Numbered from the stretch's first letter, positions 1 through 7,170 are shown. The stretch: 10,502 nt of DNA from Nitrospirota bacterium (GCA_016212685.1 JACREW010000293.1:1-10502); one strand, 5' to 3'. A program made the numbers and translations. The notes: generated by a model not told the origin, from the letters alone.

Positions 1-30
1 AAAAATCAGACCGGCAATAATTGAGCTTTA

Positions 31-864
31 TTACTCAGGCTGTTGCTGTTGCTCTTGCTGCTGATTGTATAAAATCATGTATTCCTTTTCCATGTCCTCG
101 TACTGCTTCTGCATATCATCAAACATCTTGCTCTTTTCCTGCAGCTTGGACTCGAATTCCGTCAATGTCTGCCTTAACTTCTCCCTTTCCTGCATCAACT
201 CCCCGTACTTGCCCTCATCCATCCCCGCGCCTACGCCTTCTACATCCTTGGCCTCTTCCCATATTTTTTTCAATTCGTCTTCCCATACTTGAAACTTTCC
301 GTTGAGGTTTTCGTTCTCTTTTGAGAGTATTTCAACATACGATTCGAGTTCCTTGTTATTGCCCTCAAACGTCTCCATCATCTCCTTGATACCCTTATTT
401 TCAGGCGACTCTCCGAACTGAGTAACAAATCTGTTCTTCAAGTTATTATAGCCGTCCTGAATCGACGACAGCTTCGTCTGCGCGCCGTCAAATATATCCT
501 TGTAACACATCAGGTCAAGTATCTTGCCCTTCTGAAAATCGATTATGCGATGCATCTTATCGACCTTGACGACCATGGGGCTTTCACCGGCAGCCTCTGC
601 CGTCTCTACCGCATGAGCGGAAGGCTGCGGCTCTCCTGACGCCTCTTCCGGCTGCTTTGCCGCTGCCGTCTCAGGAAGCGGCGCAGGTTCCCCGCCGGTT
701 TGTCCTTCGGCTATATGCTTTGCGTCTGCGAGTTCCTTCATGGTCTTCCGATAAAGCATCGCGTGTTTCCTGTTTTTTGAAAAGAAATATATCGTCAACA
801 GCAGCATTATCAGCGCGAACTCGACAAGCAGCAGGAAATAAAGGGCATCGATAGCTATTATCAT
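31..864 (-). CDS. Membrane-anchored coiled-coil protein, function unknown
   Basis: I do not recognise a family for this 277-residue protein. A hydrophobic segment at about residues 7-28 is followed by basic residues (FFSKNRKH), so it is probably an N-terminal anchor with the rest in the cytoplasm. Residues about 50-95 form an Ala/Pro/Glu-rich linker of low complexity. From about residue 100 to the end the sequence is highly charged and rich in Lys, Glu, Gln and Leu with heptad-like spacing, consistent with long coiled coils broken near a Gly-rich stretch at 209-218. The C-terminus is a run of glutamines. The ATG overlaps the TGA of the upstream vWA gene as ATGA, which fixes the start and suggests translational coupling. 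It is probably a partner of the vWA protein at the membrane; that role is inference only. Confidence 0.85.
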   Translation of the reverse strand: MIIAIDALYFLLLVEFALIMLLLTIYFFSKNRKHAMLYRKTMKELADAKHIAEGQTGGEPAPLPETAAAKQPEEASGEPQPSAHAVETAEAAGESPMVVKVDKMHRIIDFQKGKILDLMCYKDIFDGAQTKLSSIQDGYNNLKNRFVTQFGESPENKGIKEMMETFEGNNKELESYVEILSKENENLNGKFQVWEDELKKIWEEAKDVEGVGAGMDEGKYGELMQEREKLRQTLTEFESKLQEKSKMFDDMQKQYEDMEKEYMILYNQQQEQQQQPE

Positions 865-2327
865 TTCTTTTCCTTCCTCTTTTTGGTTTTTAATTCTCTC
901 ATAATAAGCGCCTTCCTCGCAAACAAAAAAATACCGGCAGCAACTAAAAGCGACAGGTTTATAATGCCGAATTTAATGAGCACCTTATTCCAGGAAGACC
1001 CCGCTTCGGTCTTCACGGCAGGCTGCGCCGCCGCCTTTTGAGGGGGCGGTTCAACAGCTTTAAACTGAATGACCTTCTCCCTTTTGAATGTCTTGCTTTC
1101 CGCCGCTATTTTTACTGCGTGTTCACCGGCGTTGTTGATTGTTAAAACAGCGGAATACCTTCCGTCTTTACCGCTGTCATGAAGTCCGAGCTTTGTGCTT
1201 TTGCCGTCAGGGGTCGTGATCTCGGCGACAAAAGAAACCTGCTCGAGTACGGTTTTCTCCGCCAACATGCCTCCTTCTTTTTCAAGCCATGCATCTATCT
1301 TTATGGAGTCTCCCTTATTGACAAAACCTTTGTCAAAAGAGCTTTTAAGGCTGAGATTCGTTATTACAAAGACCTTATTCCCCTCTTTAGTGCTGAGCTT
1401 CACTCTCCACGCGCCCTCTGCCGGCTCTTTAATGGTAATCATGTCAAAGGTCTTTGATTCGTACCACTGCATATTTTTTCCGTATTTTGCAGGGCCGTGT
1501 TTCTTTTTAGATGGATCGACAAGTGCGGTAGATGTTCCGGGCGCCTTGCTGATAAGCAGTATAGCCTCGTTTATATCCTTGTCAATGCTGAAGAAATCAC
1601 CCTCAAGCGGCACGGTGTCGGGGGATTTGATCTTTTCGAAGATGGATGCGAATATAACATGAAGGTCTTTATCTTCCTTTGCGAGTCTGAAAAAGCCTCC
1701 TGTGGCCTTCGCCATATCCTCGAGGAGCTTTGCATCCGACAGTTCGGTAAAGGCGATGGAATAAAGCTTTATCCCGGCCTTCGCCAGTTCAGGCAAAAGC
1801 TTCGATAATTCTGCAAATGCCGTCTCATCCTTCTCCTTTGAGCCGAGCGCAAGCTTGCCGTCGGACATGAGGATTAGCGCCCTGTTTTTCCTGCTTGAAG
1901 ATTTAAGCTCTTCAAATCCTTTTTTCACGGCATCGGTGATGTTAGTGGAAAACTCCTTTGACGTTACTTTGTTGACCGCATCGAAAAGCCTTCCCTGATT
2001 CTTCTTTGTATTCTTCGTAAGAGGCGCCAACACCTTTGCGGAATCTCCGAAGCTTATAATACCGACATTATCATCCGCGCCTAAAAGGGATATAAAAAGC
2101 CGCGCCGCCGGTTTTCTGTAGCTCTGAGGGTCGGTCTTTTTCATGCTTCCCGAGCTGTCCATCAGAATAATAATATCAAAACCGCTTTTATCGGGCTGCT
2201 TTTGTTCGACCTGTTGTTGGGGTTTAGCGGGTTCTATCTTTTCAGCGGGAGGTTTATCCGCAGCGTATGCCGCGGCCGGCAGAAATGCACAGAGAACAAT
2301 AGTAGTTAGAATGCGCACTTTTTTCAT
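861..2327 (-). CDS. Exported von Willebrand factor A (vWA) domain protein, C-terminally membrane anchored
   Basis: 488 residues. An N-terminal signal peptide is clear: MKK, a hydrophobic core, then AAAYAAD with likely cleavage after about residue 22. A Pro/Lys/Gln-rich linker follows. The vWA domain spans about residues 50-235 and has an intact metal-ion-dependent adhesion site: DSSGS at 57-61, Thr128 in STNIT, and SDG at 155-157. Residues 240-425 look like beta-rich sandwich domains (for example TPDGKSTKLGLHDSGKDGRY with Gly-Asp turns). A hydrophobic segment at about 451-470 followed by a very basic tail indicates a membrane anchor with a short cytoplasmic end, giving a periplasm- or surface-facing receptor-like topology. 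vWA domains usually bind protein ligands through the metal site; no ligand can be named here. It is first in an operon with the coiled-coil gene. Confidence 0.9.
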   Translation of the reverse strand: MKKVRILTTIVLCAFLPAAAYAADKPPAEKIEPAKPQQQVEQKQPDKSGFDIIILMDSSGSMKKTDPQSYRKPAARLFISLLGADDNVGIISFGDSAKVLAPLTKNTKKNQGRLFDAVNKVTSKEFSTNITDAVKKGFEELKSSSRKNRALILMSDGKLALGSKEKDETAFAELSKLLPELAKAGIKLYSIAFTELSDAKLLEDMAKATGGFFRLAKEDKDLHVIFASIFEKIKSPDTVPLEGDFFSIDKDINEAILLISKAPGTSTALVDPSKKKHGPAKYGKNMQWYESKTFDMITIKEPAEGAWRVKLSTKEGNKVFVITNLSLKSSFDKGFVNKGDSIKIDAWLEKEGGMLAEKTVLEQVSFVAEITTPDGKSTKLGLHDSGKDGRYSAVLTINNAGEHAVKIAAESKTFKREKVIQFKAVEPPPQKAAAQPAVKTEAGSSWNKVLIKFGIINLSLLVAAGIFLFARKALIMRELKTKKRKEKK

Positions 2328-2362
2328 AGCTATTATTTTTATCGGAATTCTTACATAGAACT

Positions 2363-2375
2363 ATAGCACAAAACG
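2363..2375 (-). repeat. Short extra copy of the tip of the element A arm
   Basis: Thirteen bases here differ at one position from the outer tip of element A's left arm at 2446-2458 (ATAGCACAAAACG against ATAGCACAAAGCG). They lie between the vWA gene start and the solo arm at 2409-2437. The match is short and could be chance, but lying 70 bases from a longer related repeat it may be a remnant of a tandem or nested insertion. Confidence 0.3.
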
Positions 2376-2382
2376 GTAACAG

Positions 2383-2388
2383 ATTATA
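2383..2388 (-). promoter_or_regulatory. Possible -10 box upstream of the vWA gene
   Basis: The minus strand reads TATAAT, a perfect -10 hexamer, about 56 bases upstream of the vWA ATG. The sequence 17 bases further upstream (TCCGGA) is a poor -35 match and borders the repeat arm at 2409-2437, so this is a weak promoter call. Confidence 0.3.
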
Positions 2389-2408
2389 ACCATAATCCAT
2401 AATCATCC

Positions 2409-2437
2409 GGATGTGAGGCATACTTCAAAAGCCTTTA
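2409..2437 (-). repeat. Solo arm of the structured repeat (C-type arm)
   Basis: Bases 2414-2437 are identical over 24 bases to the reverse complement of the right arm of element C (7502-7525). The preceding GGATG also matches the five bases before C's left arm (7365-7369). Here the arm stands alone: no C-type core or second arm follows, and element A begins eight bases away. It is therefore probably a truncated copy, or part of a composite in which another copy replaced the rest. Confidence 0.75.
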
Positions 2438-2445
2438 ACAATGAC

Positions 2446-2622
2446 ATAGCACAAAGCGCAAATCCGCTTCAACGCCTTTATAAGTGTTGTTCTCTGTGCA
2501 AAACAAAGATGCTATATGTTTTCATCAAATAGATACCGCCGATGCGGATGACGTGTATAAGAGAATGCGGTTTAAAAGTTTCGTCGATAAAGTCATTGAA
2601 GCGGACCCGCGCTCTGTGCTAT
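2446..2622 (-). repeat. Structured repeat element, copy A (candidate folded RNA or MITE-like element)
   Basis: Arms at 2446-2481 and 2587-2622 are inverted repeats of 36 bases with 30 identical positions; 105 bases lie between them. Read on the minus strand, five of the six imperfect positions become G-U wobble pairs and only one A-G mismatch remains, so a minus-strand transcript would fold into an almost continuous 36-bp stem. Core motifs in that orientation are CATTCTCTT (2567-2559, shared with copy C), TTGCACAG (2501-2494, shared with C) and CGTCATCCGCATC (2553-2541, 12 of 13 shared with B). Inside the core, CCGC and GGCGG could close a small hairpin and TTCTCT could pair with AGAGAA. The 5' arm begins 25 bases after the end of tRNA-Ser, on the same strand. 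I see no convincing ORF in it; forward-frame ORFs here run antisense through the tRNA. Confidence 0.8.
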
Positions 2623-2647
2623 TTCCCATGCATTATTACTTTACATC

Positions 2648-2737
<90 letters not shown>

Positions 2738-2788
2738 AAGATTGATTCACTTTTTCAGCGAAATTAGCGAATAGTATAATACCATAAA

Positions 2789-3238
2789 TTATCTGCGCTC
2801 TTGAAAGAACCTCTTCAGCAGCGCCGCGCACTCCTCTTCCAACACGCCTGAAACAACCTCAACCTGATGATTCAATCTCTTATCCGAAAGTATTCGATAA
2901 AGATTTTGAACCGCGCCGGCCTTTGTATCCCCGCATCCGTATACAAGCCTTCCAAGACGGGCATTCACCATTGCGCCGGCGCACATTATACAAGGCTCTT
3001 TTGTAACATAAAGAACAGCTCCGGTCAGCCGCCAGTTTTCGACCTTGCGCGCGCCTTCCTTCAGCGCAAGAACTTCTGCGTGCGCCGTTGGATCGAGGGT
3101 CGATTCCCTGCAATTATGGGAGCTCGCGACTATTTCGTTATTTATAACAAGGACGGCCCCTACCGGAACTTCGCCCTCTTTGAAGGCGTCTTCCGCCTCT
3201 TTAAGGGCGAGCCTCATGAAATCGATATCCGGGGTCAT
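2789..3238 (-). CDS. tadA: tRNA-specific adenosine deaminase TadA
   Basis: 149 residues, the normal length for TadA. The enzyme deaminates adenosine 34 to inosine in tRNA-Arg(ACG), a zinc-dependent hydrolysis in the cytoplasm needed to read CGC and CGA codons. The zinc and catalytic motifs are complete: HAE at 53-55 (zinc His53, proton-shuttle Glu55) and PCIMCAGAM at 82-90 (zinc Cys83 and Cys86). The N-terminal part (FMRLALKEAEDAFKEGEVPV, 7-26) and the GAV-NLY region near 108-114 are also typical. The gene starts four bases after the hypA stop and so is probably co-transcribed with it. The ATG used has only a weak ribosome binding site, consistent with coupling to hypA. The stretch between Met8 and the zinc site matches the family well, so the exact start at residue 1 is slightly uncertain. 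Confidence 0.96.
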   Translation of the reverse strand: MTPDIDFMRLALKEAEDAFKEGEVPVGAVLVINNEIVASSHNCRESTLDPTAHAEVLALKEGARKVENWRLTGAVLYVTKEPCIMCAGAMVNARLGRLVYGCGDTKAGAVQNLYRILSDKRLNHQVEVVSGVLEEECAALLKRFFQERR

Positions 3239-3242
3239 TTTA

Positions 3243-3593
3243 TCAAACGTTCTCTACTTCCAATCCCGTTAATTCCACTCCGTTTCCGGATTCTATTACA
3301 ACCGAATCGCTCCCGCAATTCGGACATTCGAAGACAAAATCTTTATCCACGCCGAATTCTCCGCCGCAGCTTTTACAGCGGCCGCTTGTAGGCGTTTCGA
3401 CAATCGTAAGGGACGCATCGCTTGCAATGCTCCCTACCTTCAGGGCATCGAAGTTAAAAATCAAGGCCTCGGCTGATACCGCCGAGGCCTTTCCAATCTT
3501 TACTTCTATGTTTTTTATCAGACTAAAACCGCCGTCTTTACATTTCCAAATAGCCGTTTCGAGGAGACTCTCGGCAATGAACACTTCATGCAT
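3243..3593 (-). CDS. hypA: Hydrogenase/urease nickel incorporation metallochaperone HypA
   Basis: 116 residues, full length for HypA/HybF. HypA delivers nickel, with HypB, to the active site of [NiFe]-hydrogenase (and in some species urease). The start is fixed by the N-terminal MHE: His2 binds nickel and must be next to the initiator Met. The structural zinc site is the pair CKSC (73-76) and CPNC (90-93) in the C-terminal half. It starts three bases after the ytxH-like stop, with a weak Shine-Dalgarno, so it is likely translated in coupling. No hypB, hypC-F or hydrogenase subunit gene is in the window, so hypA is separated from its usual partners here; they may lie elsewhere. The neighbours (YtxH protein upstream, tadA downstream) are not functionally linked in any known way. 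Confidence 0.93.
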   Translation of the reverse strand: MHEVFIAESLLETAIWKCKDGGFSLIKNIEVKIGKASAVSAEALIFNFDALKVGSIASDASLTIVETPTSGRCKSCGGEFGVDKDFVFECPNCGSDSVVIESGNGVELTGLEVENV

Positions 3594-3596
3594 GTC

Positions 3597-3899
3597 TTAC
3601 TTATGCACTTCTTTCTCGTAAGCGTCCTTGCCCGCCTCAATGGCCGCGGTGATAGCCGACTTTCTCTCTTCGTAGATGCCTTTCCCTTTTTCGACTGTCG
3701 ATGAGACCATCTCCTTGGCGTGGCTTACATAATCCGTTGCCTTCTCCTTCGCTTCATCCGCCATCTCGCGTATCTTTCTCCTCGTATCGGCTCCGGACTG
3801 CGGCGCCATAAGGAGGGCAACGCCGGCGCCTACCATGCCGCCCAAAAGAAATGAAAGCAGTACCGAACCCGCGCTGAAACCGTCTTCTTCGTGTCTCAT
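3597..3899 (-). CDS. YtxH-like small membrane protein
   Basis: About 100 residues. A glycine-rich hydrophobic segment (SVLLSFLLGGMVGAGVALLM) is followed by APQSGADTRRKIRE, the signature of the YtxH family, and then an amphipathic, Lys/Glu/Ala-rich helical tail to the end. The family is associated with general stress in Bacillus, where ytxG, ytxH and ytxJ are neighbours; its molecular role is not known. Two in-frame ATGs occur, at 3905 and 3899. The strong AAAGGAGG ends only two bases before the first but eight before the second, so the second is the better start; using the first would add two residues. It lies just downstream of a DUF948 (YtxG/YoxC-like) gene, a pairing seen in other genomes. 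Confidence 0.85.
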   Translation of the reverse strand: MRHEEDGFSAGSVLLSFLLGGMVGAGVALLMAPQSGADTRRKIREMADEAKEKATDYVSHAKEMVSSTVEKGKGIYEERKSAITAAIEAGKDAYEKEVHK

Positions 3900-3927
3900 A
3901 GTCATAACCTCCTTTCTATAATTAATA

Positions 3928-4329
3928 CTAATTCCTCAACTCTTTTAACAGAACATTAAGGGCTGCCTTAACTCCGGCCTTTATGCCGAAAGCCCTCAAT
4001 GATATCCCTTCCCTTACACCATGAACAATACCGCTTAATGCCTTCACATTTTCTACTATTTCATAAGCCGCGTCGGAAAGCTCCCTGACATTGCCGGTTG
4101 CGGTTCCCACGTCGTCGCTTACCTTCCTGAGGCTTTTCAGGGTCTGCTCCGTCTCTTTCAGAACCGGATCCATCTTATCTTCCGTATTTTTTAAAAATTC
4201 CCTGAAATCGGCCGCAGCCCTTCTTATCTCAAGCGAGGCGTAAATAAGAAAAAATATGGCGGCGGAAAAACCGAGCGCCATTATAAAAAACCCGACGCTC
4301 AAAATTACTACCCACGATTGGTCAGCCAT
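3928..4329 (-). CDS. DUF948-domain membrane protein (YtxG/YoxC-like)
   Basis: 133 residues. One N-terminal membrane segment (about residues 8-30, VILSVGFFIMALGFSAAIFF) is followed by a long helical region containing LKETEQTLKSLRKVSDDVGT and repeated hydrophobic heptads, the pattern of DUF948 proteins, which resemble the membrane-proximal helices of methyl-accepting chemotaxis proteins. The function of the family is unknown. A perfect AAAGGAGG lies five bases before the ATG. The gene is followed after 28 bases by the YtxH-like gene, so the two probably act together at the membrane. It starts 31 bases after the HD-GYP stop, so it may be read from that operon or from its own weak promoter. Confidence 0.85.
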   Translation of the reverse strand: MADQSWVVILSVGFFIMALGFSAAIFFLIYASLEIRRAAADFREFLKNTEDKMDPVLKETEQTLKSLRKVSDDVGTATGNVRELSDAAYEIVENVKALSGIVHGVREGISLRAFGIKAGVKAALNVLLKELRN

Positions 4330-4348
4330 TCTGCCTCCTTTCCCAAAA

Positions 4349-4357
4349 AGTATACCA
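4349..4357 (-). promoter_or_regulatory. Possible extended -10 upstream of the DUF948 gene
   Basis: The minus strand reads TGGTATACT, an extended -10 (TGn plus TATACT), in the 31-base gap after the HD-GYP gene. No good -35 is visible, and the resulting leader before the DUF948 ATG would be only about 13 bases, so this is a weak call. Confidence 0.3.
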
Positions 4358-4360
4358 CAT

Positions 4361-5929
4361 TTACCCCTGATTTAATATATCCACGAACAGTTTTACCAGT
4401 GCAGGATCGAACTGGGTGCCGGCGCCCTTTTTCAATTCTTCGACAGCCGCCTCTTTGGTAAGCCCGTTCCTGTACGGCCTGTCCGATTTCATCGCGTCAT
4501 ATACATCGGCAAGCGCCAGAATCCTTGCCTCAAGAGGTATATCATCGCCGGCAAGGCCGTCGGGGTATCCTGTGCCGTCGTATCTTTCATGGTGGTGTTT
4601 CATGATAGGGATAATATTTCTGAGACCCTTGAGAGGCATAAGAATATCGGCGCCCTGCGCCGGATGTTTCCTTATCATCTCTATCTCTTCCGTCGTCAGC
4701 TTCTCCGTCTTGTCCAGCACCGCCTCATACGTCCCTATCTTCCCTACATCATGGAGAATAGCGGCTAATTGAAGCCTCTCCATCGCATCCTTATTGAGCC
4801 GGAGTTTCTCGCCTATTTTAAACGCATAATTCACCACCCTGTCCGAATGTCCTTTAGTCCAGCGGGATTTTGCGTCAATGGCGGCTATAAGGGACTTGAT
4901 GGTTCCCATAAATACCTCTTCGAGGTCTTCCATCAGCTTTGCGTTTCCCATGGCAATACCGACCTGCGTAGCTATCTTTTCTATGATCGCTATATGTATA
5001 TTAGTCAACCACGCAGGCCGGACGCTCGATAGGATAAATGCCCCGAATAATTTGCCTTTAAGCATCAAGGGCACGCAGAAATATGAATACACATGCTTTT
5101 CGTCGGCCCATTTCAGCAGCGTCGGAGATTTTTTGAAATCGAGGGTAATATCGTTTTGAAAAAACGATTTGCCCTTTTTAAGAAGTATAAAAAACGGAGC
5201 ATCATCTCCTATTTCTTCCCCTTTATCGATACCTGTGCCCCACGAAGCGGTCACTTTAAGGGCATTGCCGTCATCCTCTGCAACTACCGCCATAGAAACA
5301 CCGTCGCAGGGGATTATCCTCCTTATCATCAGCACGACGGTCTCTATTATCTCTTCCGCATTAAGGTTGGAGAGTATCTCTTTCCCTATTTCATACATGA
5401 GTTGAAGGGTCTCGATTTCATGGGTCATTTTTATACGGTTTTCCATCCATTCCGTGTAAATGATATGGTTTTCGAGCCCTATAGAGACATACCTGGCTAT
5501 GGAATCCATCACTTGGACCTTCGTCTCGTCCACTTCATCCGATTCTGCGATCAGAACGCCCATCTCTTTTCCCCTGCAGGTTATGAGACTTACAATGGCA
5601 TTTGCCGTTATTTCCGACGAACATAGCTCTTTAGGCAGAAAATCGACCACTATGGTATTTTTATCCTTCATGGCTTGCGCTATGAATTCCGTTGTATCGT
5701 CATGGCATCTAATATGTTTAAGCTCGACCCTTTCCTCCCTTGTGCCGCCCGATACGGCCATTGTGTGGAATTCGCCGTGCCACCCCTTCATTATAATGAG
5801 GGATCTCTTGAAATCGGAAGAAGGGGCGATTAGATTAACTACTTCGGCGCACATGTCTTCAGCATCCTTAAATGCGCTTATAATCTGGGAAAGCCTGTAA
5901 AAGAAGTTTTGAATCTCTTTATCTTTCAT
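4361..5929 (-). CDS. GAF-domain sensor with C-terminal HD-GYP phosphodiesterase domain
   Basis: 522 residues, soluble. Residues about 5-155 look like a diverged GAF domain; 175-330 is a clearer GAF domain (starting LQLMYEIGKEILSNLNAEEI, with CVPLMLKGKLFGAFIL at 285-300). The HD-GYP domain fills about 335-520. Its metal and catalytic motifs are intact: GHSDRV at 360-365, HD at 393-394 in ILHDVGKIG, His422, HHERYDGTGYPDG at 446-458 including GYP 454-456, and Asp475. HD-GYP enzymes with these residues hydrolyse cyclic-di-GMP (some act on other cyclic dinucleotides), so this is probably a cytoplasmic ligand-controlled phosphodiesterase. The ATG overlaps the end of the HDOD gene by 11 bases, behind a good GGAGGAAGG site, so the two are translationally coupled. 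Its GAF ligand cannot be told from sequence. Confidence 0.93.
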   Translation of the reverse strand: MKDKEIQNFFYRLSQIISAFKDAEDMCAEVVNLIAPSSDFKRSLIIMKGWHGEFHTMAVSGGTREERVELKHIRCHDDTTEFIAQAMKDKNTIVVDFLPKELCSSEITANAIVSLITCRGKEMGVLIAESDEVDETKVQVMDSIARYVSIGLENHIIYTEWMENRIKMTHEIETLQLMYEIGKEILSNLNAEEIIETVVLMIRRIIPCDGVSMAVVAEDDGNALKVTASWGTGIDKGEEIGDDAPFFILLKKGKSFFQNDITLDFKKSPTLLKWADEKHVYSYFCVPLMLKGKLFGAFILSSVRPAWLTNIHIAIIEKIATQVGIAMGNAKLMEDLEEVFMGTIKSLIAAIDAKSRWTKGHSDRVVNYAFKIGEKLRLNKDAMERLQLAAILHDVGKIGTYEAVLDKTEKLTTEEIEMIRKHPAQGADILMPLKGLRNIIPIMKHHHERYDGTGYPDGLAGDDIPLEARILALADVYDAMKSDRPYRNGLTKEAAVEELKKGAGTQFDPALVKLFVDILNQG

Positions 5930-6779
5930 CCTTCCTCCCCGACAAATACTGCGAAAAAGACGACTCTGCTTCTATTATATCGATCACTTCCGATAAGATA
6001 TCCGTAAGCTCATCCTCCGGCAAGGCAAGTTTTTTCCAGCCCTGCTCATCGAATAAGGGGACAAACCGATCCATAGGGGGAGCGACGCCGATGCCCTTTA
6101 CTATAATATCCGACAGATGCACGATAGCGGCCTCTTTTGAGTATGCCCTGCAAAGGCCGGGCTTGTGGTGATAAGCAATAATGTCCTTTATTATCGATGG
6201 AAAGTTCCACTGTCCGGCAAGCCATGACCCCACAGCGTCGTGTGTAACATCTATTATCATTTTCTCGGCGTCGATCATGGGTATCCCGTCGGATTGAGCG
6301 GTCTTATCGATTTCCGCCGATTCTTCCGCAAGCTGCTTCCGTATAAGCACTTTTCCTATATCATGCAGCAGGGCGGCAGTTATTATTTCCCCGATGTCTT
6401 TCATATTAAATCTGTTTGCCAAAAACCCCGAGACTAACGAGCAACAGTATGAATGGTCCCACATCCCCGGAAGTTCTTTATCGGCGATATTGAACAGGGA
6501 TGTGCTCAATATTATGCCCCTGATCGGACTGGAGCCGATAAGGACTATTGCTTTGCCGACGGATGCCACCTTGCTGTAAAGGCCGTAAAAAGGCGAGTTG
6601 ACATGTTTCAAGACCTTGCCGGACAATACCTGATCCCTTTCTATAAGACCGCTCAGGTCGTCCAGAGAATAATTGCCCTCGTCTATCAGCTTAAGTATAC
6701 TGTCATGAGCCGCAGGAATTGTAGGCAATTCTCTTATGCTGAAGAGTCTCTCTTTGATGTTGTCGGAACCGGGTATCAC
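5919..6779 (-). CDS. HDOD-domain signalling protein
   Basis: 286 residues. The typical HDOD opening is present (RELPTIPAAHDSILKLI at about 17-33), followed by the DQVLSGKVLKHVNSPFYGL region (49-67) and an HD motif at 139-140 (AALLHDIGKVL), with AYHHKPGL further on. HDOD is a non-canonical relative of the HD phosphohydrolase fold; members usually act as regulators or partners in two-component and cyclic-di-GMP pathways rather than as enzymes. The start codon is GTG, overlapping the upstream TGA as GTGA, so it is coupled to the 96-aa gene. Its own end overlaps the HD-GYP start. The organisation suggests that the HDOD and HD-GYP proteins work in one signalling pathway, possibly in contact; that is inference. 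Confidence 0.93.
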   Translation of the reverse strand: MIPGSDNIKERLFSIRELPTIPAAHDSILKLIDEGNYSLDDLSGLIERDQVLSGKVLKHVNSPFYGLYSKVASVGKAIVLIGSSPIRGIILSTSLFNIADKELPGMWDHSYCCSLVSGFLANRFNMKDIGEIITAALLHDIGKVLIRKQLAEESAEIDKTAQSDGIPMIDAEKMIIDVTHDAVGSWLAGQWNFPSIIKDIIAYHHKPGLCRAYSKEAAIVHLSDIIVKGIGVAPPMDRFVPLFDEQGWKKLALPEDELTDILSEVIDIIEAESSFSQYLSGRKDER

Positions 6780-7066
6780 GTCAACATGTCCTTGATTATA
6801 TCCCTTATTTTTAGGACGATGGGGTTTGGGCCTGCTGTGCCGAACCTCTTATCTATCTCCTCGCACAGATTTTCTGTCCCGGCGCCTTCCCTTCTCACAG
6901 GGCGGCCTTCGACGACCACATTCCTTATCTCCCTGCTATTCAAGAGAATTATATGCTTTTTTGTCAACTCCGCTCCTTTGAGGAACAGAATATTCCCGTT
7001 TTTGTCCTTTATGGTTGCGGCAAGCACCATAGAAGGCTTCAATTCATCTATACTCACTTTTTGCAT
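6776..7066 (-). CDS. Small protein resembling the N-terminal module of HD-GYP proteins, function unknown
   Basis: 96 residues with no membrane segment. The pattern VSIDELKPSMVLAATI, then KNGNILFLKGAELTKKHI, then IRNVVVEG resembles the short beta-rich module (DUF3391-like: pattern PGMVLA, then NG-LLL-G-LT, then V-V) found at the N-terminus of many HD-GYP proteins, but here it stands alone. The C-terminal third (residues 60-96) is helical and charged. It is first in the operon, behind a strong promoter at 7098-7125, and its TGA overlaps the GTG of the HDOD gene. A role as an accessory or regulatory subunit for the downstream HDOD and HD-GYP proteins is inference. The likeness is from pattern recognition only and could not be tested here. 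Confidence 0.82.
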   Translation of the reverse strand: MQKVSIDELKPSMVLAATIKDKNGNILFLKGAELTKKHIILLNSREIRNVVVEGRPVRREGAGTENLCEEIDKRFGTAGPNPIVLKIRDIIKDMLT

Positions 7067-7097
7067 TTCCTACCGCCATTTTTGCAAGGATATGCAA

Positions 7098-7125
7098 ATT
7101 ATATCACGCATCTGCCAAAAATCAA
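7098..7125 (-). promoter_or_regulatory. Sigma70-type promoter with extended -10 for the signalling operon
   Basis: The minus strand carries TTGATT (7125-7120), a 16-base spacer and TATAAT (7103-7098), preceded by TG to give an extended -10 (TGATATAAT). The distance to the ATG of the 96-aa gene (7066) is about 31 bases from the -10, giving a leader of about 25 bases. It lies between element B and the operon, so it probably drives the 96-aa, HDOD and HD-GYP genes independently of the upstream genes. Confidence 0.7.
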
Positions 7126-7170
7126 TAAAAATGTTTATGAATATTTGAAGACGCTCATGAGACAGAAGAC

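Noticed and set aside
1..30. Possible terminator after the coiled-coil gene at the left edge.
   Set aside because: The minus strand ends in a short T-run but no stable GC-rich hairpin precedes it within the window.
2446..2622. Integron attC site, because the element is an imperfect palindrome with variable sequence.
   Set aside because: The arms are much longer, the core boxes are not RYYYAAC/GTTRRRY, and there are no gene cassettes or integrase in the window.
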